NCBI GenBank assembly: GCA_963989385.1
Contig: OZ022507.1
Span: 55,501,400-55,565,399 of the forward strand
Length of the DNA: 64,000 nt
From: Ctena decussata
Taxonomy: Eukaryota > Mollusca > Bivalvia > Lucinida > Lucinidae
Direction: 5' to 3'
Part shown: in pieces, positions 46,546 through 56,199 of the stretch
How the letters are laid out: the number at the start of each line of letters is the position of its first letter
How positions within the stretch are numbered: the stretch's first letter is position 1
The notes under the pieces: generated by a model
Seen by the model: the letters and a program-made list of their open reading frames with translations, nothing else
Databases searched by the model: none
What the model was told of the DNA's origin: nothing
Program-made: the position numbers and the translations under genes

Positions 46546-46894
46546 CCACTTCAGTAACTGAGGTTGAGGTTGGGCCTGTAAAATCGATTTAAGCCCCCCA
46601 GTAATTCATTACTGACCGTTCCAAGGCGGTAGTTCTGTTGTGGTTCTCTGTTGCCTGTTTTTGGTGTCAGAGTTTCTGTGATGTTTTACCTTATGTATGT
46701 TCTTATTATTTTTGGTTCGGTTTGGGTTGCTGAGTGGCCACCTTTTGGGAACAAGCTGCTCACTCGGTTGACCATATGTTCTCTGTGTCTTGATTATTTG
46801 TAATCTTAGTTGTTTCCAACTATGGTTTGAGGGCTGGATTTGGATTTTGATTGTTTCAGTTCCTGGTCTTTGCATACTTTTTACTACTAAAGTT
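46546..46894. repeat. 349-bp interspersed repeat, copy 2, with 11-bp target duplication
   Basis: Flanked by 'aatgttttgta' at 46535-46545 and 46895-46905. It interrupts the left arm of the foldback element, whose undisturbed counterpart is in the right arm. Near-identical to copy 1. The target duplication suggests retroposition; no Pol III box is evident. Confidence 0.75.
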
Positions 46895-47526
46895 AATGTT
46901 TTGTAGTAGTGCTATTTACTGTATGAAACTGTAGTCTAATTCACGTTCAGGGACGTTTGTTTGCTGTTTATTTAGGTTTCAAGGGCTGATAAAATTAGTT
47001 GCAGTGTTTGACAGATGATTGATTTCCAAATATCATTAAGGCGAGAAAAAGGATTTTCAAAGGGTACTTGAGCCAGTGAACGTCAAAACCAACAATATCA
47101 GGTTGGATTAACACGTGTTTTCTTACGTCATTTACTTACGACATTGTGATGACGAAATCCCAACAAAGTCTTTGAATTTCACTCTGAATTTCACTCAATA
47201 ATTTCGTTATGGGTATCTACATCCTTACAAAGTGAAACCCAGAGAATGCGTAATCATGAATACTTTATAGTCATGCTTTTATCGCAGGCTTTATAGTTTT
47301 TTTTTTTTTCATTTAATCCGCCCCCGAAAACCGAAACCGAAAGTACAGGCCTTGGTGTTCTAGACCTCTGAAAATCCTCACAATTTTTGTAGTTGTTCTA
47401 AGTCATGTAACGAATGTTTCCCAGGAGCACAACGGAACGAATCAATAGTTGCACTCTCCTGGCACCAAGTCTGTTCATCAAATTAAAATTTATGTCCAAG
47501 GATGTTTTATTTAAGAAATATATTCT

Positions 47527-47674
47527 TTCTTACAGTGATTTGTTGCCCAATATATCACTGGTCTGAGGTCAGTCGTGAAGTGGATATATGACGAGCGCGA
47601 AGAGCGAATGATATATTTACCTTGACTGACCGACAACCAGTGATATATTGGGCAATAAACCACTGTAAGCAAGA
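47527..47674. repeat. Palindromic element in the foldback centre
   Basis: 'ttgcccaatatatcactggt' on the left faces 'accagtgatatattgggcaa' on the right, extended by 'tcttacagtg' and its inverse. Another related half, 'tcacgcaatatgtcacta', follows near 47950. Confidence 0.65.
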
Positions 47675-48474
47675 TTCTATTTCGATTCTAACACACAAGA
47701 AACGACGAAAACGCAAGTGTTTCCTTCATATTTGTCCAGTTTTCCGCCATGATAACATGAAGAATATCCGCCAGCAACTTTGACTTTTACAGAGACAGAG
47801 GCGTTTTCATATTTTTCGCAAGTTTTTGATATGAGAAAACGACGTTACACCGTCTATCCTCATGGAAATAAAAAAAATGACGTCACCAAACGAATCAAAA
47901 TGACGTCCAAATGGTGCAAAATAACGTTACGCTAGTCCGCTCAGTGATTTATCACGCAATATGTCACTAGATTTTACCATGCCATGGGCTATATTGATGC
48001 CCAGTGTTAGAATTAGGATTTTAGCACGGACGAATTGTTATCAAGGGAAGTCATTTTCTGTCCAGGAAAAATAAAAGCTTTCATATCCGATTACAATGCA
48101 TATGTGAAACCAACATATACAAATTGTAAATCAAGCTTACCGACCAAATGTGAAAGTTAACAAATTTGCAAAAGCGTTTTGGGTTACCTCCCTTGTCCAT
48201 CACCATGCATTCAAAACATAGTGCACGTTAATTTTTTATACATGATCACAAGTTCATAATTTTGCAAGAGTTTTTAAAATAAATTCTTATTAATGACAAA
48301 TGGACAGACAGACTCGGTGCCAGGAGATGCAACCATGAATTCCTTCCGCTGAGCCTCTTGGAGACCAACTTTACGAGAATTGGAATAACAATGAATAATA
48401 ATGACGAGATAATATTTGCATGAGGGTGTTTCACAGCGTTGTTAACAATAGCTTTACTTAATCAAAAAGCACCG

Positions 48475-48640
48475 TAGTCGAATGGTTAGAGTGACACGGC
48501 TATGGTGCAAAAGACCGCCGGAAGGTCGCGGGTTCAAACCCGGGTAGGGTCATCCGACGATTGGTAAACTCTGTCAACCCAACAGTAAATGAGGACCTGA
48601 TTAGAATCAGGGATTAATAAGGCAGCGAAGGGAGGGAGAT
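48475..48640 (+). mobile_element. tRNA-derived SINE or degenerate tRNA
   Basis: Head with A-box-like 'tagtcgaatggttagagtg' and B-box 'gggttcaaaccc', and a long variable region as in Ser/Leu-type tRNAs. It continues into a non-tRNA body ('caacccaacagtaaatgagg'). The acceptor stem does not close, so I call a SINE rather than a tRNA gene. It lies in the foldback centre. Confidence 0.55.
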
Positions 48641-51449
48641 GGGCTCCATGTTTTATATCAGTGGGCCTCTAATTCCTACTGCCTCTACGGTCACTAGGCT
48701 ATGGGAAACCTTTACACTGATATATAATGCAGTACAAGTTGTATGCTATGGACAACAACATCCATTAACTAGAAATCTAATGCACTTATTTAAACCTCCT
48801 TTTTCTCGCCTCAATGATATTTGGAAATCAATCATCTTTCAAACACTGCAACTAATTTTGTCGGCCCTTAAAACCCAACTTAACATCAAACACACGTCCC
48901 TGAACGTGATGCAGACCCAAGTTTTGTTTTACAACGCTCATACAGTAAATAGCACTACTACAAGACATTTACTTCAGTAGTAACCGACCCTTACAAAAGA
49001 AGCCGTCCTACGTCAGAGCCGGCCGATATAATCAGAGCCACTCGACATAATCAGAGCCTCGGTTAATTTATTCTCAATTTCTCTTATTTGCTTTCAATTC
49101 TTACATTTTGCGAATGGTGAAGGATCAGACAATCAGTGCACGCTCTTCAACCACCAAAATTCTCACGTTTGTATCATTTCAACAGGAATTTCAAAGCAAT
49201 TGTTAGCTGCCTGCCTGTAAATTAGCATTCTGTCACCCCACGGCACAAATGATTCAGTCAAAATCGTACGCATATGACAACCTACCTTAGCGTAAAAAAG
49301 AAGTTAAAAGACCTGAGCATTGAACTACATTCTCCTTTTTTCGAGATTCCACGTCGTAAAAACGAATTTATACCACGAATGTGAAAGTTACCCTTTTTAA
49401 GTCCAAATTTCAACCGGTATAATCATAGCCGCACGTGCTCCGGAAAACCGCCATAACCTTTCCTTATCAGAGCCATTGACTCTGATTATGGAGTTTCCCA
49501 CCCGTGTCAAAGCAAGGAAAGAAAGAAAATGGACAAATACAGGGAAGAATAAGAAGGAGAAGGCTGGTTCTCAATCCCACCATACAACATGTCGTCATCA
49601 ATCTGCATACAAAATATCCCTGCTCGAGCTTGCATGGTTGTGGAGAAATCTTAGACGAAAATTTTCATTATTCAAAGCATGGAAAGAAAGAAAATAGGAC
49701 AAATACAGGGAAGTATAAGCAGGAGAAGGCTGATTCTCAATCCCACGATAAAATATGTCGTCATCAACCTGAATACCAAATATGACTCCTCTAGCTTGCA
49801 TGGTTGTGGAGAAATCTTAGACGAAAAATTTCATTATTAAAAGTGTGGAAAGAAAGAAAATTGGACATATACAGGGACGAATAAGCAGGAGAAGGCTGGT
49901 TCTCAATCCCACGATAAAACATGTCGTCATCAACCTATATGCCAAATATGACCAGTCTATCTTGTATGGTTGTGAAGAAATCTTTGACGAAAAATTTGAT
50001 TAAAAGGGGACGGACGGAAGGACGGACGGACGGACGGAAGGACGGACGGACGGACGGACAGATGTAAACCAGTATACCCCCACTTTTTTCAAAGCGGGGG
50101 TATAAAAAATGACTTGACCTTAGGCATAAAGTTTTCGTGTATTCATTAAGATGACTGTATATACCAATTTTCAGGTCAAAATCTTCAACACTTTTCATGA
50201 AATCTTGTGTTCTAGCATTTTCCGTATAAAAGCTATTTGACCTTACCGAAAAAAGGTCAAGGTCAACCGAAGGTCATAATTTGTACAACCTTGGAAGTAC
50301 CCAATGCTACATACCAAGTTTCAAGGCCCTCCGCCTACTGGTTCTGGAGAAGAAGATTTTTAAAGGTTTTTTTTACCATACATGGGCGTGGCGACTATGT
50401 TGGTCATGTGACTAAGACCGTTTGAACAAATGTTTGGTCCCTCGCCCCCTAGAGGCTCTATATAAAATTTGGTTACAATTGGACCAGTGGATTTTGAAAA
50501 GACGTGTGAAATTGTCAAAATATGAGAGACCAGGATCAAAGGTCAAAGAATGACCTTGGCCCCTTGGCCCAATTTTCAGGTCAAAATCTTCAATAGTTTT
50601 CAAGAAATCTTATGTTCTATTATTTTCCCATACAAAAGCTACAGAAAGCAAATATGACCTTACCGTAAAAAAGGTCAACCCAAGGTCATAATTTGAACAA
50701 TCTTAGAAGAACTCGCGTACCCAATGCTACAAACCAAGTTTCAAGGCTATCCGCCTATTGGTTCTGGATAAGAAGACTTTTAGAGTTTTTTTACCATATA
50801 TGGGCGTGGTGGCCATGTTGGTCAAGTGACAAGGACCGTTTGAGCAAATTTTCGTTCCGCCGCCCCATAGAGGCTGTATATGAAATTTTGTTACATATGG
50901 CCCAGTGGCTTTTGAGGAGATGTGTGAAATTGTCAAAATATGAGAGACCAGGATCAAAGGTCAAAGAATGACCTTGGATTCTTGTACGCATAAATTTTCA
51001 CGTACTCCTAAAGATCACTGTATATACCAATTTTCAGGTCAAAATCGTCAAAAGTTTCCAAGAAATCTTATGTTCTAGCATTTTCCCATATAAAAGCTAC
51101 AGAAAGCTAAAAAGGTCAATCCAAGGTCATTATTTGAACTTTCTTGGTAGTACTCGAGTACCCGATGCTACATACCAAGTTTCAAGGCCATGGGCCTGTT
51201 GGTTCTGGAGAAGATTTTAAAGTTTTTTTACCATATATGGGCGTGGAGGCCATGTTGGTCATGTGACCAAGACCGTCTGAACAACTTTTTTATTCCTAAG
51301 ACCCCTGGAGGCTACATATGATATTTAGTTACAACTGTCCCAGCGGTTTCAGAGGAGAAGTCGTTTGAAATTGTGGACGGAAGGACGACGGACGACAGAG
51401 CCTTACCATCCTATAAGCTCCCCCGGATCCGCTGGCTCAGATGAGCTAA

Positions 51450-51847
51450 AATCCAACAACGCTATTTAGTCATATAAGTCATAAGAAAGCGTATTTTGTA
51501 TCTCTTAAACCAATATGTATCCAATTTGACACACAATGTTCAATTTCAAGGCATCGAGCCATTTGATTCAACGTTGTTTTTCCACTGCTTACCGACCGTT
51601 GCCAGAATTTAGACAAAACTTCGAGGACTAGTTCATCATCATCATATTTCAATTCTCATATCGACGTTACCCCCGCACCTCAGCGGAACGTATCCATAGC
51701 CGCAGTAACGGGGCGCCGAGCGTCCGTCCATGAGAGGGCTAGTTGAAAGCAATTACATGTATATATGATGGAGACTTTTTATATAATTTATGTTCCTTTT
51801 ATATATTTTCAAGTGTCATGTGAATTTCATTTTCCTTTTATACTTCA
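51450..51847. other. No feature recognised
   Basis: Intron sequence of the lectin gene between two mobile elements. A 'cggaacgtatccatag' motif near 51683 recurs near 52721, probably a small dispersed repeat. Confidence 0.3.
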
Positions 51848-52082
51848 GCCGCGACACGACAAAACCAACAAAGTGGCATGTGCGCCCAGCGAAGACTCAG
51901 ATCAGCCTGGGCATCCGCGCAGTCTGATCAGAGTCTTTGCTTTGTGCTTAAAGCGTAGCTTAGGGTCTAACCTATCTCCATGTGGACAGCGAAGACTCTA
52001 ATCAAACTGGGCGGACGCCCAGGCGAATCTGAGACTTCGCTTGGCGCACATGCCACTTTGTTGGTTTTGTCGTGTTGCGGTT
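51848..52082. mobile_element. 235-bp palindromic MITE, 'cgacacgacaaaacc' family
   Basis: 'gccgcgacacgacaaaacca' at the left and its inverse at the right (ending 'gtcgtgttgcggtt'). It ends about 7 bp from the GT donor of the lectin exon at 52091. Confidence 0.85.
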
Positions 52083-52090
52083 AACTTTAC

Positions 52091-52204
52091 CGTGTGCCCA
52101 GTTAGTGTAACCGGTCTCATTTATCAATGTATTAGAGGCTTCCCAAATATAGTCACCCTTCTCATTTACGAAACGTCCACCGAGCCACCAGAACCGTTCA
52201 CTGG
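52091..52204 (-). CDS. C-type lectin domain gene, middle exon
   Basis: A 114-bp exon between acceptor 'gtttttttcag' and donor 'gtaaag', phase 1 in and phase 1 out. It encodes ERFWWLGGRFVNEKGDYIW followed by a short loop and YTNWAH. WLGG, the G-x-x-x-W strand and TNW are the hallmark centre of a C-type lectin domain. The EPN/QPD calcium motif that usually sits near here is not in this exon. The domain is an extracellular, often sugar-binding fold used widely in mollusc immunity. Confidence 0.85.
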
Positions 52205-52809
52205 CTGAAAAAAACAATTCGTCCAAGCTGTATCATAGTGAGAAATCAAAGACCAGAGGGCAAATATTATAGAGCCCGATGGGGCGGCTCATCATGAGCC
52301 GCCTCAACTGTACCTGCGCTTTTTGCAAGTTGAACTTTTTTAAGGGTTTAGCGGCGTCGTGTGCAAAATGACAGTGTTCGGGTAGCCAATCTTCAAATTC
52401 TCAAGGCAATGGCTAGCCGTACGGGTCAATGCGGGTAGCCTCTGAACGACTGCTTGTCTCATATATCACCAACATATGTGCTGGTAAGAATCGTCCGGAG
52501 GTGATTGTGGGGAGTGAACATGGAGGGAAACAGTAGCAATTTTCGAACTAAAAGGTTCACTCTTAGACCTGTGGTCAGACATGTGGAATCTGGCGATGTA
52601 ATTCAAGCTGCCAATTTTTCAACTTATGTCTTAATGGGGTCCCCTGAAGCTGACATCCACTACAGCATCGTTGTTGTTGTTGTTGCAATTCTCGTAATGA
52701 TGTTTTCCAGGTGGCTGAGCGGAACGTATCCATAGTTGCACACACCTGGCATCGTGGGTCCGTCCATCACTACAGCATCGTATCCATCCAAGGTTGTAAT
52801 TCAAGCTCC
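52205..52809. other. Intron sequence with short palindrome
   Basis: Holds 'ggcggctcatcatgagccgcc'-type palindrome at about 52281-52301 (the centre of a MITE seen elsewhere) and a GTT run near 52670. No exon is recognised. Confidence 0.4.
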
Positions 52810-52990
52810 CCAGCAGGCACATGACGTCGAAATGACGTCGTACTGACGTCTATGCGACGTAATTACGTCGCATCAATGTCAGTACGACATCATTTCGTAT
52901 GATGTCGAAATGACGTATTACGCCGATTTGACATGATTGCGTCGCGTCCACGTCAGAACGACGTCATTTCGACGTCATGTACCACTAGGT
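52810..52990. mobile_element. GACGTC-rich palindromic element
   Basis: Starts 'cagcaggcacatgacgtcga', ends 'gacgtcatgtaccactagg', and is filled with inverted ACGTC blocks. It resembles the 'ctgggcac' family in its tips. Confidence 0.65.
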
Positions 52991-53208
52991 CATAGTCAAT
53001 GTCCTTTAAATAGCCACATACATTACCAGAAAAGCTAAGACTTTAAAATATACAGTCGGAGTTACAAATGCTGAACGTAATATTGCTAAACAGAGCCACT
53101 GCCTCCGATTAGTTTCCAACCCACCGTGTATGGGCAGATTGGCTATAATTACTTTGGTAGACCTGAGCGATACCCAGGTATTCCTCGAGCTTATCGAAGA
53201 TATAGATG

Positions 53209-53450
53209 GAGCCCCGGTAGCTCAGTGGGTTAAGCACTGGCCTGCTGATCTAGCGGTCTCGGGTTCGATTCTAACTGTAGCGAAAATCTTTTCCATTGTA
53301 AACGGGTTCCATTCCACACAGCTTTTCATTATCACCCTTCCATCGTCCTGATATGACTGAAATACTGTCGACAAGTATATAAAATCGCAAGTCATCCACC
53401 CACTAAACTTCTCGAAAATATGTATATACATATATTTTTTTCGAGTAACC
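53209..53450 (+). mobile_element. tRNA-derived SINE
   Basis: Head 'gccccggtagctcagtgggt' with B-box 'ggttcgattc', then a body ending 'tataaaatcgcaagtc' and an AT-rich tail. Its body matches the fragment at 5766-5870. The 3' acceptor side of the tRNA is absent, so it is not a tRNA gene. It lies in the lectin-gene intron, on the opposite strand to the gene. Confidence 0.75.
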
Positions 53451-53505
53451 CCAGGTTGCCCGAGTTTACACAAGTAAATATGTCGAGGGCGATTCTACGG
53501 ATTAC

Positions 53506-53599
53506 CTCCAGGCTCAAGTACTATCTTGTCACATAGAAAGTTGTTTTCAGCTTCACTTTCTATCTCTGCCAGCTCAGCTCCAACTGACTGACACTCTCT
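53506..53599 (-). CDS. C-type lectin domain gene, first exon seen
   Basis: A 94-bp exon after acceptor 'cttgtttcag', before donor 'gtaatc', phase 0 in and phase 1 out, matching the next exon at 52204. It encodes ECQSVGAELAEIESEAENNF and LCDK. The 'C...GA.LAEI.SE.EN.FL' pattern is the second helix of the C-type lectin fold; its Cys pairs with the terminal FIC Cys. Exons for the N-terminal strand, signal peptide or other domains were not found upstream, where repeats dominate. Confidence 0.85.
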
Positions 53600-53624
53600 C
53601 TGAAACAAGAGAACGATAGACCTA

Positions 53625-53826
53625 GGGTGAAGTCAGGTTAATTCGGACAGCAGGTTAATTCAGACAGTGATATATTTTCGTATGTCAGTTGTTTGGAATT
53701 AAAACAAAATTAACTGGGCAAACTGTGAAAATCCTGATGAGACAACTGAGCCGTCTCACCTGGATTTTCACCGCTGCAATGGTATGTCCGAATTTACCCG
53801 CTGTCCAAAGTTACCCGATTCGACCC
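53625..53826. mobile_element. Palindromic MITE, 'taacttcggaca' family
   Basis: Flanked by TA, starts 'gggtgaagtcaggttaattc' and ends with 'gttacccgattcgaccc'. Same family as 27762-27966. It sits about 25 bp upstream of the lectin exon acceptor, in the region where a branch site is expected. Confidence 0.7.
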
Positions 53827-53924
53827 TAGTGGACTTCGTAAAAATTCTAAATATCGGAACTCCTCAAATAATTACCAGGCCCAAAACACGAACAGTTTGG
53901 TTTTACAATGCAGTAATGCGTACA

Positions 53925-54007
53925 CACGATCCAGCTGGAATGGCAAAAAGTGTAGACCCTGATCAGTCTGATCTAGGTCTGCACTGTTTGCTCAAACCAG
54001 TTGTCCC
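53925..54007. mobile_element. MITE fragment with 'tgatcagtctgatc'
   Basis: 'gtgtagaccctgatcagtct' and following bases match the inverse of 62315-62365, marking another dispersed palindromic family. Confidence 0.5.
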
Positions 54008-55320
54008 AATACTTAGAATTGCACAACCCGCAGGTTTGCACTATCATCACTGTGTGAGTTAGTCCGTCCGTCCGTCCGTCCGTCCGTTATCAGTTAGCGA
54101 AAACCGTTATCAGTTAGCGAAAACGCTTATAACTCTTGAACCGCATGGGATATTTTGACAAAATTTTGCATACTTATACATGTCAACATTGTATAACGAC
54201 TCGCATGCATAACAACCTTATTTGATGGACGAGGCTTTGCTGAGCACAAGTTGAAAATTTACGGCCAACTACTGAAAATGCGCATAACTCATGAACCCCG
54301 AAGTAAATATGGTTCAAATTTTGTATACTTATGTATTTTAACATAGTCCAGCCACGGGCATGCAAAACAGTGACGAAGCTTCACCGAGCATCAATTTGGC
54401 CGGTCGAGCTCTTTTATTGAAAATGCTCATAAATCTTGGACCGCTTGGTATATTTGCTTCAAATTTTGTATACTTATGTAATTTAACATTGCCCAGCCAC
54501 TGGTATGCAAAACAGTGACGAGACTTCACCAAGCATCAATTTGGCCGGTCGAGCTCGTTTATTGAAAATGCGCATAACTCTTGAACCACTCGGTATATTT
54601 GCTTCAAATTTTGTGTACTTCTGTAAATTAACATTGCCCAGTCACTGGTATGCAAAACAGTGACGAGGCTTCACCGAGCATCATTTGGCCGGTCGAGTTC
54701 TTTTATTGAAAATGCGCATAACTCTTGCACCACTTGGTATATTTGCTTCAAATTTTGTGTACTTATGTAATTTAACATTGCCCCGCCACTGGTATGCAAA
54801 ACAGTGACGAGGCTTCACCGAGCATCAATTTGGCCGGTCGAGCTCTTTTATTGAAAATGTTCATAACTCTTGGACCGCTTGGTATATTTGCTTCAAATTT
54901 TGTATACTTATGTAATTTAACATTGCCCAGCCACTGGTATGCAAAACTTCTTACTGCACAACCCGCAGGTTTGCACTATAATCACTGTGTGAGTCCGTCC
55001 GTCCGTCCGTTATCAGTTAGCGAAAACGCTTATAACTCTTGAACCGCATTCTCTATTTTGATAAAATTTTGCATACTTATACATGTCAACATCATCTAAC
55101 GACTCGCATGCATAACCGTCTTTTTTGCTGAGCACAAGTTGAAAATTTACGGTCAAGTAGTGAAAATGCTCATAACGCTTGAACCCCGTGGTATATATGG
55201 TTCAAATTTTGTATACTCATGTATTTTAGCATTGTCCAGCCACCGGCATGCAAAACGGTGAGGAAAGTCTAAACAGTATTGCACGACCCACAGGCGTGCA
55301 CTTTAATCGCTGTGCAAGTC
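54008..55320 (+). mobile_element. Tandem-cored element (family 4), 145-bp units
   Basis: Begins at 'gcacaacccgcaggtttgca'-type sequence and CCGT runs. Units of 144-146 bp contain 'ggtatgcaaaacagtgacga', 'aatttggccggtcgagctc' and 'tgcgcataactcttgaacca'. The head block (with CCGT runs) recurs at about 54955, and again degenerately at 55280, so the whole element is at least duplicated. Confidence 0.75.
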
Positions 55321-55540
55321 CATCAGTCTGTTTGTCCTTCTGCTGTAGTCAGTGAGTGAAATTGCTCATAACTCTTGACCACATGGTGTAGTTTGATAAA
55401 AATATGCATCATTCTACAAGAAATGACCAATTTCATTTCCATACATTCCTTTAGGCACGAGAAACTGATTATTCTACATTCACCACGGCTTGTGCACATT
55501 ACCATCAGTTGATTAGAATTTTAGCATTACGAAGCTTATT

Positions 55541-55778
55541 TGAGCCGCGACACGACAAAACCAACAATGTGGTTGTGCGCCAAGCACAGACTCAGATCAG
55601 CCTGGGCATCCGCCCAGTCTGATCAGAGTCTTCGTTGTCCGCATGAAGGTAGCTTAGAACCTAAGCTGCCCTTTGAGCTCTTAACGAAGAGCCTGGTGAA
55701 ACTGGGCAGATGCCCAGGCTGATCTGAGTCTGCACTGGGCACACAACCACATTGTTGGTTTTCTCATGTCGCGGCTCA
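55541..55778. mobile_element. 235-bp palindromic MITE, 'cgacacgacaaaacc' family
   Basis: 'tgagccgcgacacgacaaaa' at the left and inverse 'catgtcgcggctca' at the right. It is the most complete palindrome of the three copies. Two 'acctagagatgtatggcag' direct repeats follow at about 55781-55830. Confidence 0.85.
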
Positions 55779-56199
55779 AATACCTAGAGATGTATGGCAG
55801 CCTCCGGTACCTAGAGATGTATGGCAGCCCGGAGGGACAACTATTTTCTTTTATACTTTTCAATGAATATAGAGACTTCTTGGTGAAATTGAAACTGATA
55901 ATCTCACTGTTTCAAACAGGGAAATTATCACTTTGTTTAAAAAATAGAATTTTCGTGAGATGATCTCTTGAAAGGTTTTTGTTGATTAATTGGCTATTTA
56001 AACCTTATCCGTCTAGACAAAAAATTCGTCACGCATGTTTGCACCTCAGTTTGAAGTAAATGACGTCACATGAAGCGCCCATGTCTCGTATATGAGCTCA
56101 CACCGTCAGATCACCCTCGACGCAAGCGTCTCGGGAGATCCGATGGTATGAGCTCAACAACTCGACGTGATACAGTACGCCAGATCAAGTTACTGTTAT
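55779..56199. other. No feature recognised
   Basis: Mixed sequence with one CRE-like TGACGTCA near 56061. No exon could be tied to the lectin gene. Confidence 0.3.

Larger units (their letters stand above)
45768..49506. mobile_element. 3.7-kb foldback element with about 0.7-kb inverted arms
   Basis: Tips 'cacgggtgggaaactccata' are exactly inverse at both ends, flanked by TCAAA (45763-45767 and 49507-49511). The right arm is 48798-49506. The left arm matches at 45768-46308, is interrupted by about 590 bp (including a 349-bp repeat), and continues at 46895-47068. Arm identity is roughly 90 percent. The 1.7-kb centre has no transposase, only a hairpin and a SINE. This fits a non-autonomous long-TIR or foldback transposon; superfamily unknown. 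Confidence 0.85.
44589..50104 (+). mobile_element. 165-bp-unit tandem element, interrupted
   Basis: Starts near 'tatacccccgcttaactg' (44611) and ends with CGGA runs and hairpin 'tatacccccactttt...aaagcgggggtata' (about 50074-50102). Units of about 165-170 bp contain 'ggttgtggagaaatcttt', 'gacgaaaaatttcattattc', 'aaattggacaaatacaggga' and 'gcaggagaaggctggttctc'. A foldback element at 45768-49506 divides it. Long frames such as 45371-45991 come from the absence of stops in the unit and are not genes. Confidence 0.75.
43986..51449 (+). mobile_element. Large tandem-cored element (family 1), second giant copy
   Basis: Starts 'aacaagagggccataaggcc' with 'tcgctcacctgag' and ends 'ggctcagatgagctaa' at 51449. 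Core units of about 400 bp carry 'ctacataccaagtttcaagg', 'gtggccatgttggtcatgtg' and 'gaatgaccttgacc'. A different tandem element (about 44589-50104) splits it after the second unit. It fills most of the lectin-gene intron. Confidence 0.7.

Noticed and set aside
48475..48560. tRNA-Ser or tRNA-Leu gene
   Set aside because: The acceptor stem does not close and the sequence runs on into a SINE-like body.
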